Assembly (NCBI RefSeq): GCF_030294945.1
Contig: NZ_AP018448.1
Coordinates: 4,742,001 to 4,806,000 of the forward strand
DNA: 64,000 nucleotides
Source of the DNA: Streptomyces graminofaciens
GTDB lineage: Bacteria; Actinomycetota; Actinomycetes; Streptomycetales; Streptomycetaceae
Reading direction: 5' to 3'
The translations under genes were made by a program, and so were the position numbers. Positions within the stretch are counted from its first letter, which is position 1. Every line of letters begins with the position of its first letter. This document shows positions 1 through 9,359 of the stretch, one piece after another. The notes under the pieces were generated by a model, which worked only from the letters and a program-made list of their open reading frames with translations, ran no database searches and was not told where the DNA came from.

Positions 1-1
1 C

Positions 2-211
2 ATAGCCCTCCTCGTCGTGACCGAAGGCGTCTGTGCCACCCACCTCTTCTGGCTCACGCTCGCCTCGGGCAGGGACCTGTTCGGCTGGCCCGTAGCCCTG
101 CTGGTCATGGGGTCGCTCACCCTGACCACCGTGGCGGCGGCCCTCCGCGCCGCCCGCATCACCGCCAAGATCGACAACCCCCTCCGCGACGCCCTCGCCG
201 CCGCCGAATGA
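2..211 (+). CDS. C-terminal fragment of a membrane protein (cut by window edge)
   Basis: The frame is open to the left edge, so only the last ~69 residues are seen. They hold one hydrophobic segment (around FGWPVALLVMGSLTLTTVAAAL) followed by a basic tail RAARITAKIDNPLRDALAAAE. A final transmembrane helix with a short cytoplasmic tail is typical of ABC permease/FtsX-like proteins, but too little is visible to assign a family. Its stop codon overlaps an ATG at 208, which could couple translation to the next frame, but the promoter and start at 274 make a separate transcript more likely. Confidence 0.55.
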   Translation: MALLVVTEGVCATHLFWLTLASGRDLFGWPVALLVMGSLTLTTVAAALRAARITAKIDNPLRDALAAAE

Positions 212-242
212 GCCCCCGTGCGCGCCCGAAACTCACTGGGCG

Positions 243-265
243 TTGTCAGTGGCGATCCGTAGGCT
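243..265 (+). promoter_or_regulatory. RecA-NDp / PafBC-type DNA-damage promoter
   Basis: TTGTCAGTG (243-251), eight bases, then TAGGCT (260-265). This matches the actinobacterial RecA-independent damage promoter consensus TTGTCRGTG-N8-TANNNT, known to be activated by PafBC. The -10 ends 8 bases before ATG 274, so transcription should start at or next to the A of that ATG (leaderless mRNA). The same DNA also contains a 9-bp inverted repeat, CAGTGGCGA (247-255) and TCGCCACTG. Confidence 0.8.
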
Positions 266-273
266 CGCCACTG

Positions 274-2094
274 ATGTCCACTACACGTGCAACCACCAGC
301 GAACCCGAAAGCGAACCCGAGCCGTCCAGGGACCGTTCCGCCGTCAGAACGCTCCTGCGGCTGTGGCCGTACGTGCGGCCCGTGCGGGTACGGCTGTTCA
401 CGGCCGCGGCCGTGGCGATAGTGGCGTCCTGTACGGGGCTGGTGATCCCGCTCGTGCTGAAGTGGATGGTGGACGGACCCGTAGCCGACCGCGACCCGGC
501 GGGCGTGTGGCTCGGCGCGCTGTATCTGCTGCTGCTCGGGCTCGCGGAGGCGCTGCTGTTCGGGTTACGGCGGTGGCTGGTGGCGCGACCGCTCGCCGGG
601 GTCGAGGCGGCGATGCGCGCGGATCTGTACCGGCATCTGCAGCGGCTTCCGATGGCGTTCCACGACCGCTGGGCCTCGGGCCAGCTGCTGTCGCGCGGCA
701 CGACCGATCTCATGCTGCTGCGCATGTTCCTGGCCTTTCCGCTGACGTTCCTGCTGGTCAACGCCGTGACCATCCTCGCCGGCCTGTTCATCATGCTGAT
801 GCAGGACTGGTCGCTGGGGCTGGTGATCCTCGGGCCCGCGGTGCCCGTGATCGTCACATGTGTGCTCTTCGAGAAGCGGTACGCCGAGGTGGCGCGCCTC
901 GCTCAGGACCAGGTCGGCGATCTGACCACGGTCGTCGAGGAGAGCGTGCTCGGGATCCGGATCATCAAGGGGTTCGGACGGCACCGCAGCCAGGCCCGGG
1001 CCTTCCGTGAACTGTCCAGGACGCTGCGCGGCACGGAATTGCGCAAGGCGAGGCTGCTCTCGGCGATCTGGGCGGTGATCGTGACACTGCCGGAGCTGGC
1101 GATCGGGGCGGCACTGGTGCTCGGGACGGTTCAGGTGGCGGACGGGGTGCTGTCGGCGGGAACGCTGGTCGCCTTCCTGTCCACGGCCCTCGCGCTGCGC
1201 TGGCCCGTCGACTCCATCGGGTTCCTGCTGGCGATGAGCCAGGAGGCGGCGACGGCGACGGAGCGGTACTTCGAGGTGATGGACGAGAAACCGGAGGCCG
1301 AGACCGTCGGTACGGCTGTGTCGGGTGCCGCACCAGCAGACTCCGAGGACAGCGGGCTCCGGTTCCACGACGTCGTCTTCCGCTACCCCGACGCCGCCCC
1401 CGACACGCCCCCCATCCTCACCCACATCGACCTCCACATCCGCCCCGGCGAGTCCATGGCCCTGGTCGGCGCCACCGGCTCCGGCAAGACCACCCTCACC
1501 GCCCTCGTCCCCCGCCTCCACGAAACGACCTCCGGCCGTATCACCCTCGACGGTCACGACATCACCGAGATGTCCCGGGAGTCGCTGCGCGCCCTCGTCG
1601 CCGTCGCCTTCGAGGAACCCACCCTCTTCTCCGCCACCGTCGGCGAGAACGTCCTCATGGGCGCAGGGCACGGCGCGGGCGAACCCGAGCTGGAGCGGGC
1701 CCTCGCCATCGCCCAGGCCGACTTCACGCACGCCCTGCCCCACGGCACCGGCACCCAGGTCGGCGAGCAGGGGCTCAGCCTCTCCGGGGGCCAGCGGCAG
1801 CGGCTGGCGCTGGCGCGGGCGGTGGTCGGCCGACCCCGTTTCCTCGTGCTGGACGACCCGCTGTCCGCGCTGGACGTGCACACGGAGGCCGCCGTCGAGG
1901 CCGCCCTGCGCCAGGTGCTCGCCGAGACGACCGCCCTGATCGTGGCGCACCGGCCGTCCACGGTCCTGCTCGCCGACCGCGTGGCCCTGCTCTCCGGCGG
2001 CCGTATCGCCGCGGTCGGCACCCACCACGAACTGCTGCGTACGAACGCCGAGTACGCCCATCTGATGTCCGGCACCGAGGAGGACGAACGATGA
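274..2094 (+). CDS. ABC exporter half-transporter 1 (TMD-NBD, degenerate-site partner)
   Basis: About 606 residues: a six-helix exporter membrane domain (residues ~30-330) fused to a nucleotide-binding domain. Visible motifs are Walker A GATGSGKTTL, signature LSGGQRQRLALARA, Walker B FLVLDDPLSALD and a switch His in IVAHRPS. The residue after the Walker B Asp is Asp, not the usual catalytic Glu, which is the mark of the inactive site of heterodimeric exporters. Start 274 is chosen because the promoter -10 lies just upstream, implying a leaderless ATG; an in-frame ATG at 208 is inside the promoter's upstream region. The stop overlaps the next gene by 4 bases, so the two proteins are expected to form one heterodimer. 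The substrate cannot be told from sequence; the promoter suggests a role in the DNA-damage or drug response. Confidence 0.88.
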   Translation: MSTTRATTSEPESEPEPSRDRSAVRTLLRLWPYVRPVRVRLFTAAAVAIVASCTGLVIPLVLKWMVDGPVADRDPAGVWLGALYLLLLGLAEALLFGLRRWLVARPLAGVEAAMRADLYRHLQRLPMAFHDRWASGQLLSRGTTDLMLLRMFLAFPLTFLLVNAVTILAGLFIMLMQDWSLGLVILGPAVPVIVTCVLFEKRYAEVARLAQDQVGDLTTVVEESVLGIRIIKGFGRHRSQARAFRELSRTLRGTELRKARLLSAIWAVIVTLPELAIGAALVLGTVQVADGVLSAGTLVAFLSTALALRWPVDSIGFLLAMSQEAATATERYFEVMDEKPEAETVGTAVSGAAPADSEDSGLRFHDVVFRYPDAAPDTPPILTHIDLHIRPGESMALVGATGSGKTTLTALVPRLHETTSGRITLDGHDITEMSRESLRALVAVAFEEPTLFSATVGENVLMGAGHGAGEPELERALAIAQADFTHALPHGTGTQVGEQGLSLSGGQRQRLALARAVVGRPRFLVLDDPLSALDVHTEAAVEAALRQVLAETTALIVAHRPSTVLLADRVALLSGGRIAAVGTHHELLRTNAEYAHLMSGTEEDER

Positions 2095-3956
2095 CGGCGC
2101 CCACGACTTCCGCGCCGGACAAGGACCCCAACGAAGAGGAACCCCCCGCGCGACAACCCACCCCCGTCGACCCCTTCGACCACGACGACCTCCCCACTCC
2201 CCCGGGCGCCACCGCCGCCCTCCTGCGCTCCCTCCTCGCCCCGATGAAGGCCCGGGTCGTGCTCACCAGCGTGCTGCTGCTGCTTCAGCAGGCGGCGGTG
2301 CAGGCGGGCCCGCTGCTGGTGGCGTACGCGATCGACCGGGCCGTGCCGACCTTCCGGGACGGCCGGCACGGGCCGCTGGTCGCCGTGGCGGTGGCGTACC
2401 TGCTGTGCGCGGTGGCGTCGGGCGCGCTGCAGTACGCGTTCATCTCGGTCTCCGCGCGGGTCAGTCAGGACGTGCTGCTCGATCTGCGCGGGCGGATCTT
2501 CCGGCACGCGCAGGCGCTGAGCGTGGACTTCCACGAGCGGTACACCTCGGGGCGGCTGATCTCCCGTTCCACCACGGATGTCGAGTCGTTGCGCGAGCTG
2601 CTCGACGAAGGTCTCCAGGAGCTGGTGACCGTCATCCTCTCCGTCGTCTACATCTCGGCGATGCTGCTCTGGCTGGACCTCGGCCTGGGCGCGGCGGCGG
2701 TGGCGTCGTTCGGGCCGCTGTACTGGTTCGTACGGCGGTATCGGCGTCGGGCCACAAAGGTCTACGGCGCCCGGTCCACCGCCATCGCCGCCGTGATCGT
2801 GAAGTTCGCGGAGACGATGAACGGCATCCGGCCGGTGCGCGCGTTCCGCCGCGAGCAGGCGAACGACGAGGAGTTCGGCGTCCTCAACAAGCGGCACGAG
2901 CGCAAGAACGGCGACGCGCTGCTGGAGATGGCCCGCTATGTGGTCAGCTCGCGGGTAGTCGCCAACATCACGGTCGCGGGGATCGTGCTGTGGGGCGCGT
3001 ACCGGGTGGCGGCGGACTCGCTCGCGCTGGGTGTGCTGGCGGCGGCGGTGCTGTATCTGCGGCGGCTGTACGACCCGATCGACCGGCTCGGCATGTTCCT
3101 CAACTCGTACCAGTCGGCGGCGGCCTCGCTGGAGAAGATCGCGGGGCTGCTGGCCCAGACGCCGTCGGTCCCCGAGCCCGCCGAGCCCAGGGAGTTGCCG
3201 CCCCCCGCCTCCGAACTGCCCGGCCGCGAGGTCGTGTTCGAGGGCGTGCGGTTCGCGTACCGCACCGGCGGCGAGGTGCTGCCCCGTTTCGATCTCACCC
3301 TCCCGGCCGGCCGGACCGTGGCCGTGGTCGGCTCCACCGGCGCCGGCAAGTCGACGCTCGCCAAGCTGCTCGCCCGGTTCTACGACCCCTCGGACGGGCG
3401 CGTCCTCCTCGACGGCGTCGACCTGCGCGACCTCGCTGTGCCCGAGCTGCGGCGCGGGGTGGTCATGGTCACCCAGGAGTCGTTCCTGTTCTCCGGCACG
3501 GTCGCCGAGAACATCACGATCGGCCGCCCCGACGCCGGCCGCGCGGAGATCGAGCAGGCCGCCAAGGCCATCGGCGCCCATGACTTCATCAGCGCGCTGC
3601 CGGAGGGCTACGACACCGACGTACGCAAGCGGGGCGGTCGTATCTCCGCCGGGCAGCGCCAGCTCGTCGCGTTCGCGCGTGCGTTGCTCGCCGACCCGGC
3701 CGTCCTCATCCTCGACGAGGCGACCAGCTCCCTGGACATCCCCGGGGAGCGGGCGGTGCAGCGCGCGATGTCGACCGTGCTGCGCGGCCGTACGGCCGTC
3801 GTGATCGCCCACCGGCTGTCCACGGTCGAGATCGCCGACCGGGTGCTGGTGATGGAACACGGCCGGATCGTGGAGGACGGCAGCCCGACCGAACTGATCG
3901 CGGGAACGGGCAGGTTCGCGGATCTGCACCGGGCGTGGCGGGACAGCTTGGCATAG
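2091..3956 (+). CDS. ABC exporter half-transporter 2 (catalytic-site partner)
   Basis: 621 residues: N-terminal ~45-residue Pro/Asp-rich cytoplasmic stretch, six-helix membrane domain (~55-350), then an NBD with Walker [11 protein letters not shown], signature [14 protein letters not shown], Walker [13 protein letters not shown] and switch His in IAHRLST. It has the catalytic Glu that its partner lacks, while its own signature is altered (ISAGQ for LSGGQ). Pairing its Walker motifs with the partner's LSGGQ gives one consensus ATP site; the other composite site is degenerate. The ATGA overlap with the upstream gene supports translational coupling. Resembles multidrug/lipid exporters of the MsbA/TM287-288 type. 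Confidence 0.88.
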   Translation: MTAPTTSAPDKDPNEEEPPARQPTPVDPFDHDDLPTPPGATAALLRSLLAPMKARVVLTSVLLLLQQAAVQAGPLLVAYAIDRAVPTFRDGRHGPLVAVAVAYLLCAVASGALQYAFISVSARVSQDVLLDLRGRIFRHAQALSVDFHERYTSGRLISRSTTDVESLRELLDEGLQELVTVILSVVYISAMLLWLDLGLGAAAVASFGPLYWFVRRYRRRATKVYGARSTAIAAVIVKFAETMNGIRPVRAFRREQANDEEFGVLNKRHERKNGDALLEMARYVVSSRVVANITVAGIVLWGAYRVAADSLALGVLAAAVLYLRRLYDPIDRLGMFLNSYQSAAASLEKIAGLLAQTPSVPEPAEPRELPPPASELPGREVVFEGVRFAYRTGGEVLPRFDLTLPAGRTVAVVGSTGAGKSTLAKLLARFYDPSDGRVLLDGVDLRDLAVPELRRGVVMVTQESFLFSGTVAENITIGRPDAGRAEIEQAAKAIGAHDFISALPEGYDTDVRKRGGRISAGQRQLVAFARALLADPAVLILDEATSSLDIPGERAVQRAMSTVLRGRTAVVIAHRLSTVEIADRVLVMEHGRIVEDGSPTELIAGTGRFADLHRAWRDSLA

Positions 3957-3973
3957 CGCCCCGACAGGGGCGC
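3956..3973 (+). terminator. Hairpin at the end of the first ABC pair
   Basis: GCGCCCC-GACA-GGGGCGC starts at the last base of the stop codon. It is the core of a longer palindromic sequence common in Streptomyces intergenic DNA (GCGGGGCTGCGACAT and GGGCGCGATCAGCCCCC follow, to about 4022). It separates the two ABC gene pairs. No clear T tract, so termination strength is uncertain. Confidence 0.5.
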
Positions 3974-4071
3974 GGGGCTGCGACATATGCGGCTCCGCCG
4001 CGTGGGCGCGATCAGCCCCCCACTCACCCGCAGCCGAAGCACGACACACCCAACACAGGAATCGGGGGCCC

Positions 4072-5808
4072 ATGATCAACGCGTACGAGGACCCCGGCAC
4101 ACCCGACTGCCACGGCGGCGGCGCCTACCTGTGGTGGCTGGTCAAACGCCAGGCCGGCCGCTCCGCACTCGGCTCACTCATCTCCTGCGTGTGGATGGTG
4201 CTGCTCGCAGCGACGCCGTATCTCCTGTCACGGGCGATCGACGAAGGACTCGAACCCGGCGACCACCGCGCACTGGCCGGCTGGACAGCCGCGCTGTTCT
4301 GTGTCGGCGTCTTCAACGCCTGGCTGAGCATCATGCGGCACCGCACGATGACCCGGGTGCGGATGGACGCCAACTTCCGTACGGTCAAGGTCGTCGTGGA
4401 CCAGGCCGTGCGGCTCGGGGCCGCGCTGCCGCGCCGGGTGGGGGCCGGTGAGGTCGTCACGATCGGGGTGGGCGACGTCCACACCATCTCGTCGTCGCTG
4501 ACCGTCATCGGTCCGGGCGTCGGCGCGATCGCCGCGTATCTGGTGGTCGCCGGGCTGCTCGTGTCGGTCTCGCTGCCGATCGCGGCGGTGGTGCTGCTCG
4601 GGATGCCGCTGATGGCCGTACTCGTGGGGCCGTTGCTGCGACGGTTGCAGGGCACCGAGACGGAGTACCGCGAGCGGCAGGGCGTGCTGACCTCGCGGAT
4701 CGCGGATCTCGCGGGCGGGCTGCGCGTCCTCAACGGGCTGGGTGGCAAGGGGCTGGTCGCCGACGCGTTCCACCGGGACTCGCAGCGGCTGCGGGCGCAG
4801 GGGTACCGGGTCGGGGCGGTGACCAGCTGGGTGCAGGCGCTCGGGGTGGGGCTGCCGACGCTGTTCCTCGCGGTGGTGACCTGGCTGGCGGCCCGGCTCG
4901 CCGCCCAGGGGGCCATCACGGTGGGCGAGTTGGTGTCGGTGTACGGGTACGTCACCGTGCTGGTGCGGCCGGTGGCGTACTTCGTCGAGTGGGGTTATGA
5001 GGTGAGCCGCGGGGTGGTGGCGGCCCGCCGCGTCATCCGGTTCCTGCGGCTGGAACCGCTGCCGGACCACGGCACCCGGGACGCGCCCGCGGAGCCCTCG
5101 ACGCTGCACGACCCCGAGTCGGGCGTACGGGTGCCGCCGGGGCGGCTGACCGCGCTGGCCTGTGCCCGGCCCGGCGACGCCGCGATGGTGGTGGACCGCC
5201 TCGGCCGGTACGCCGTATCGGCGGTGACCTGGGGCGGGACACCGCTCGACGAGATCCCGTTGACGCAGGTCAGAGAGCGGATCCTGGTCGCCGACCACGA
5301 GGCCGACCTGTTCTCGGGACCGCTGCGGGAGCTGGTCGGCGGCCGGGCCGATCCCGACGACGACACCATCGCCCGGGCGGTGCGGGCCGCCGTGGCCGAG
5401 GACGTCGTCCAGGGGCTGCCGGACGGGCTCGACTCGGTGATCGACGCCCAGGGCCGCAACATCTCCGGCGGCCAGCGGCAGCGCGTACGGCTGGTGCGGG
5501 CGCTGCTCGCCGATCCCGAGGTGCTGCTCGCCGTCGAGCCGACCTCGGCCCTCGACGCCCACACGGAGGCACGGGTGGCGGCACGGCTGCGGGCCGCCCG
5601 CGAGGGCCGTACGACGTTCGTCACGACCACCTCGCCTCTCGTGCTGGAGCACGCCGACACCGTCCACTACCTGGTCGACGGCAAGGTCGCGGCCACCGGC
5701 GGCCACCGGGAACTGCTGGAGCGGGCACCGGGGTACAGGGCGCTGGTGGCCCGGGACACGGAAGACACACAGGCCGCGGTGGACGCGGGCGAGGAGGTCA
5801 CACGGTGA
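4072..5808 (+). CDS. ABC exporter half-transporter 3 with dead Walker A
   Basis: 578 residues, six-helix membrane domain (~30-320) and an NBD-like domain. Where Walker A should be, the sequence reads LACARPGDAAMVV: no GxxGxGK[ST] and no lysine. The signature is intact (ISGGQRQRVRLVRALL). Walker B is altered (VLLAVEPTSALD, Asp to Val, Glu kept). It therefore cannot bind ATP normally on its own side but can supply an intact signature to a partner. The next gene, overlapping by 4 bases, has the opposite defect, so the two are complementary. The start is ATG 4072, the first after the preceding hairpin. Substrate unknown. Confidence 0.85.
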   Translation: MINAYEDPGTPDCHGGGAYLWWLVKRQAGRSALGSLISCVWMVLLAATPYLLSRAIDEGLEPGDHRALAGWTAALFCVGVFNAWLSIMRHRTMTRVRMDANFRTVKVVVDQAVRLGAALPRRVGAGEVVTIGVGDVHTISSSLTVIGPGVGAIAAYLVVAGLLVSVSLPIAAVVLLGMPLMAVLVGPLLRRLQGTETEYRERQGVLTSRIADLAGGLRVLNGLGGKGLVADAFHRDSQRLRAQGYRVGAVTSWVQALGVGLPTLFLAVVTWLAARLAAQGAITVGELVSVYGYVTVLVRPVAYFVEWGYEVSRGVVAARRVIRFLRLEPLPDHGTRDAPAEPSTLHDPESGVRVPPGRLTALACARPGDAAMVVDRLGRYAVSAVTWGGTPLDEIPLTQVRERILVADHEADLFSGPLRELVGGRADPDDDTIARAVRAAVAEDVVQGLPDGLDSVIDAQGRNISGGQRQRVRLVRALLADPEVLLAVEPTSALDAHTEARVAARLRAAREGRTTFVTTTSPLVLEHADTVHYLVDGKVAATGGHRELLERAPGYRALVARDTEDTQAAVDAGEEVTR

Positions 5809-7571
5809 GCGCCACGTCGTCGCGGGGACTTCCCGTCGCCGGGCCCGGGGAGGTGCGGCGGGCGGCCGTACGGCTGGTCCGGGCCGACGGGCGGGCCTTC
5901 CTCGCCGTGCTGGCGCTGAACGCGGCGGCGGCAGGGGCGGGGCTCACCGGGCCGTGGCTGCTCGGGCGGATCATCGACGAGGTGCGCGGCGGGGGCGGTG
6001 TCGGGGCCGTGGACCGGCTGGCGCTCACGATCCTGCTGTGCGCGGTGGCGCAGCTGCTGCTGGCGCGCTGGGCCCGGTATGTGGGGCACCGGTTCGGGGA
6101 GCGGATGCTGGCGCGGGTGCGCGAGGAGTTCGTGGACCGGGTGCTGGCGCTGCCCGCGTCGGTGGTGGAGCGGGCCGGCACCGGTGATCTGACGGCGCGT
6201 GGCACGGCCGATGTGGACGCCGTCGGCAAGACACTGCGCGATGTCGGGCCCGAACTGCTCATCAACACCGTGCAGTCTCTGTTCCTGATCGGGGCGGTGT
6301 TCGCGCTGGACCCGCTGCTCGGCGCGTGCGGGCTGGTCGGGCTGACCGGCATCTGGTTCGTGCTGCGCTGGTATCTGCGCCGGGCGCGGGACGGCTATCT
6401 CGCCGAGGGCGCGGCGAGCTCCGAGGTCGCCGAGATCGTGGCGGCGACGGCGGCCGGGGCCCGTACGGTCGAGGCGTTGCGGCTTCAGCGGCGGCGGATC
6501 GCCGCGAGCCGGGACGCGCTGGAGACGTCCCGGCGCAGGCGGTTCTACACGCTCTCCCTGCGCACGGTGTTCTTCCCCGGCGTGGAGATCTCCTATCTCG
6601 TGCCCGTGGTGACGGTGCTGCTGCTCGGCGGGGTGCTGCACGCGCGCGGCACGATGAGCGTGGGCGCGGTCGTGGCTGCGGCCCTGTATCTGCTGCAGCT
6701 CGGCGGTCCGCTGGACGAGATCTTGATGCGGATCGAGCAACTGCAGAGCAGTGGCGCCTCGTTCGCCCGGGTGGAGGGCCTGGCCGAGGCGCCGCACACG
6801 GTCGCGGCCGACTCCCCGGAGCCGGCGGACGACCGGATCGACGTGACCGGCGTGCGGTACGCCTACGACCGCGGGGGCGAGGTGCTGCGCGGGGTCGACC
6901 TGTCGTTGCGTCCCGGGGAGCGGTTGGCGGTGGTCGGTCCCTCCGGCGCCGGGAAGACCACCCTGAGCAGGCTGCTGGCGGGAGTCGACGCGCCGACCGC
7001 CGGTTCGGTGACCGTGGGCGGGGTGCCCGTCGTCGCCCTCGGGCCCGAGCGGCTGCGCCGCCAGGTCGTCCTCGTCACCCAGGAGCACCATGTGTTCCTC
7101 GGCACGGTTCGAGACAACCTGCTGATCGCCGAACCCTCCGCCGGGGACGAGGAGTTGTGGGCGGCGCTCGCCACCGTCGGCGCCGACGAGTGGGTACGGG
7201 AGCTGCCGGACGGCCTCGGCACCCGGCTCGGCGAGGGCGGCCGCCGTACGGACGGCCCGCAGGCCCAGCAGCTCGCGCTGGCCCGTGTCGTCCTGGCCGA
7301 CCCGCACACCCTGATCCTCGACGAGGCCACGGCCCTGCTGGACCCGACGACCGCCCGCCACGCCGAGCGCGCCCTCGCCGCCGTGCTGGAGGGCCGTACG
7401 GTCATCGCCATCGCCCACCGGCTGCACACCGCGCACGACGCCGACCGCGTGGCCGTGATGGAGGACGGCCGCCTCACCGAACTGGGCCCGCACGACACGC
7501 TGGTGGCGGCCGGTGGCACGTACGCGGCGCTGTGGCACTCGTGGCACGGGGACCAGCGGCCGCCCGTGTGA
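5805..7571 (+). CDS. ABC exporter half-transporter 4 with dead signature motif
   Basis: 588 residues; GTG start inside the upstream stop (GTGA). Six-helix membrane domain (~25-310), then an NBD with intact Walker A GPSGAGKTTL, intact Walker B TLILDEATALLD and switch His in IAHRLHT. The signature is RRTDGPQAQQLALARVV, i.e. LSGGQ replaced by TDGPQ. With the upstream protein this gives one complete composite ATP site (Walker A/B from here, signature from gene 3) and one site in which both halves are lost. This is an extreme version of the asymmetric exporter heterodimer. Substrate unknown. Confidence 0.86.
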   Translation: MSATSSRGLPVAGPGEVRRAAVRLVRADGRAFLAVLALNAAAAGAGLTGPWLLGRIIDEVRGGGGVGAVDRLALTILLCAVAQLLLARWARYVGHRFGERMLARVREEFVDRVLALPASVVERAGTGDLTARGTADVDAVGKTLRDVGPELLINTVQSLFLIGAVFALDPLLGACGLVGLTGIWFVLRWYLRRARDGYLAEGAASSEVAEIVAATAAGARTVEALRLQRRRIAASRDALETSRRRRFYTLSLRTVFFPGVEISYLVPVVTVLLLGGVLHARGTMSVGAVVAAALYLLQLGGPLDEILMRIEQLQSSGASFARVEGLAEAPHTVAADSPEPADDRIDVTGVRYAYDRGGEVLRGVDLSLRPGERLAVVGPSGAGKTTLSRLLAGVDAPTAGSVTVGGVPVVALGPERLRRQVVLVTQEHHVFLGTVRDNLLIAEPSAGDEELWAALATVGADEWVRELPDGLGTRLGEGGRRTDGPQAQQLALARVVLADPHTLILDEATALLDPTTARHAERALAAVLEGRTVIAIAHRLHTAHDADRVAVMEDGRLTELGPHDTLVAAGGTYAALWHSWHGDQRPPV

Positions 7572-7664
7572 CCGAACGGCGGGCTTCGCCGGTCGGAGCC
7601 AACTCGTCGTGGGGACCGGGTGGTTCGCCCTCCTCGGCAGGGCCCGGCGTGACATTCTGGTCCG

Positions 7665-8060
7665 ATGGGCTCCGAGGGGCGGAACAGCCGGAGGCTGGAG
7701 GGGTTGGTCGGCTTGGGCGTGTACGACAGGAGTGAGGGACCGTTCGTCTCCTACGTCACCGCAGGCGGTGAGCGCGTCCTGGTGGAGGTCGAGCAACCCG
7801 AGGACGGGTTCCGTCCCGTCTCTCGGGAGCGTGCGTTCGGCTATCTGTCGGACACGTTCAGACCGGTCATGCGCATCGCCGAGTCGTTCGTCCAGGAAGC
7901 GAGGAACTCCGGGGCCCGCCCCGACGAAGTGCAGTTGCGCTTCGGCATCAAGATGACGGCGACCGGCGAGGCTGTGGTGTCTCAGGTCTCGGACGGGCAC
8001 TTCGAGGTGACGCTGAGCTGGACTCGGGACAACCGGCCCGGCGACACGGGCGAGATCTGA
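7665..8060 (+). CDS. Trypco1 (CU044_2847-type) domain protein
   Basis: 131 residues from ATG 7665. The body (VSYVTAGGERVLVEV ... PDEVQLRFGIKMTATGEAVV ... HFEVTLSWTRD) has the pattern of the small trypsin-co-occurring domain 1: an N-terminal strand with 'VLVEV', a central helix, then 'EV..FG.K....G..V' and a terminal 'F.V.L.W'. This domain is known as an adaptor-like part of bacterial conflict and peptidase systems. The start is uncertain: no ribosome site precedes 7665 (a leaderless start is possible), while GGAGG at 7696-7700 could serve TTG 7713 or GTG 7719, giving a shorter protein beginning closer to the domain. The TIR gene follows after 14 bases, so the two probably act together. Confidence 0.7.
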   Translation: MGSEGRNSRRLEGLVGLGVYDRSEGPFVSYVTAGGERVLVEVEQPEDGFRPVSRERAFGYLSDTFRPVMRIAESFVQEARNSGARPDEVQLRFGIKMTATGEAVVSQVSDGHFEVTLSWTRDNRPGDTGEI

Positions 8061-8074
8061 TCGGAGGCGCCACC

Positions 8075-9064
8075 GTGAAGGTCTTCATCAGCTGGTCGGG
8101 GCCTCGGGCCCAGGCCATGGCGGAATCGCTGAGGGACTGGCTGGGGATCTTCCTCCAGGGCGCCACTCCCTTCGTCTCCTCGCAGGACATCGCCAAGGGC
8201 GACCGGGGCCTGCGGGTCATCGAGCAGGAGCTCGCACAGTCCGCGTCGGGGATCATCTGCGTCACCCGGGAGAACAGCCTCGCCCCGTGGATCAACTTCG
8301 AAGCGGGAGCCCTGTCGAAGGCGGTCGGCGAGACCCGCGTGATCCCCTGTCTGCTGGATCTCCCGGTCAGTGATCTCACCGGGCCGCTCGCACAGTTCCA
8401 GGCCGTCTCCAGCTCGGACAAGGGCGAAGTCCTCGCCATGTTGCGTTCCCTGCGCGACCACGCGGGGCTGACGAACCCGACGGACGTCCAGTTGGGCCAG
8501 GCGTTCGATGCCTACTTCTGGCCGGACCTGGAGACCAGACTCGCCGGGGCCCGCAGCATGGCCAGTCCGGCCGCCTCCGCCACCCCGGCCCGCGCCACCG
8601 ACGAGGTTCTCGAAGAGGTCCTCGTGCTGGCGCGGCGCCAGGAGAGCGTGCTGCGCATGATCGCGGAGCGGGTGGACTCGTCCGGCGTCCCGATGCAGCA
8701 GATCGGGAAGAGCGGCGCGGACTCGTCGAGCGACAAGTCGGAGGTCGGCCGGAACCTCCTCGACGACCTGCTCACCGCCCTGCCGCTCCGCTACGACAGG
8801 GCGAAGGCCTACCGCGTGGTCACGGACCGCATTCCGGCGGAGATCCAGGTCGTGTACGACTCGGGGACGGTCTCGGCGGACAACGTGGACTCGGTCCGCT
8901 CCCATATGGAGGAGTTCGCCAACAGCAAGGGCGTTTCGGTGACCCTCCGTTCCTCCGACGGCTACGAGATCATCACCGGTCCCGGAAAGCGTTCGGTCGT
9001 CCTGGCCCCACCCAGGCCCGCCGCCGACACCGAGGAGAACCCACGGGAGCCCGCCGGCGACTGA
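8075..9064 (+). CDS. TIR-domain protein (candidate NAD+-cleaving effector)
   Basis: 329 residues, GTG start with GGAGG at 8063-8067. The N-terminal ~150 residues are a TIR-like fold: MKVFISWSGPRAQAMAESL (beta-A/alpha-A), FVSSQDIAKGDRG, GIICVTRENSLAPWINFEAGALSKA. The Glu in WINFEAGAL is at the place of the catalytic Glu of TIR NADases. A linker rich in Ser/Ala follows, with a helical segment (ATDEVLEEVLVLARRQESVLRMIAERV, in two parts either side of residue ~190). The C-terminal ~100 residues (LPLRYDRAKAYRVVTDRIP ... SVTLRSSDGYEIITGP) match no family I recognise and could be the sensor. Co-directional with the Trypco1 gene 14 bases upstream. Role in anti-phage defence is inferred from the domain pairing, not shown. 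Confidence 0.75.
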   Translation: MKVFISWSGPRAQAMAESLRDWLGIFLQGATPFVSSQDIAKGDRGLRVIEQELAQSASGIICVTRENSLAPWINFEAGALSKAVGETRVIPCLLDLPVSDLTGPLAQFQAVSSSDKGEVLAMLRSLRDHAGLTNPTDVQLGQAFDAYFWPDLETRLAGARSMASPAASATPARATDEVLEEVLVLARRQESVLRMIAERVDSSGVPMQQIGKSGADSSSDKSEVGRNLLDDLLTALPLRYDRAKAYRVVTDRIPAEIQVVYDSGTVSADNVDSVRSHMEEFANSKGVSVTLRSSDGYEIITGPGKRSVVLAPPRPAADTEENPREPAGD

Positions 9065-9137
9065 CGCCCTCCCAGGTCTCCCGGCTGCGAATGGTCCGTA
9101 TAGCGAACATGACCAACCGGCCAACGGACGATTTCCG

Positions 9138-9187
9138 GCCAACTTGTTGACGCGCTCCTGACAGGCGCCACAGACTCCTGCCACTCT
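9138..9187 (+). promoter_or_regulatory. Promoter of the first M4 protease
   Basis: GCCAAC (9138) - 11 bases - CTCCTGACA (9155) - 15 bases - TGCCACTCT (9179). Exactly the same three blocks with the same spacings precede the second M4 gene (11615-11664). CTGACA can act as a -35 and CACTCT as a -10. The conservation in otherwise diverged DNA shows that it is functional. A further CCAAC cluster upstream (9112-9125) may bind a regulator. Confidence 0.65.
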
Positions 9188-9359
9188 GCCCACAACCACG
9201 GCACAGCAATCTCACAAGCATCACCGTGCGAGCACCGCCACCGTGCCGTGGCGCAACCCCCACGTATGTGGATTTCGCGTTCACCCTTGTTCTGCCCGGG
9301 CGGTCACCAACCGCCCGGTCTCCCCGGCCGCGTGACCCGCGGCCACGCAGAAGGAGTCA

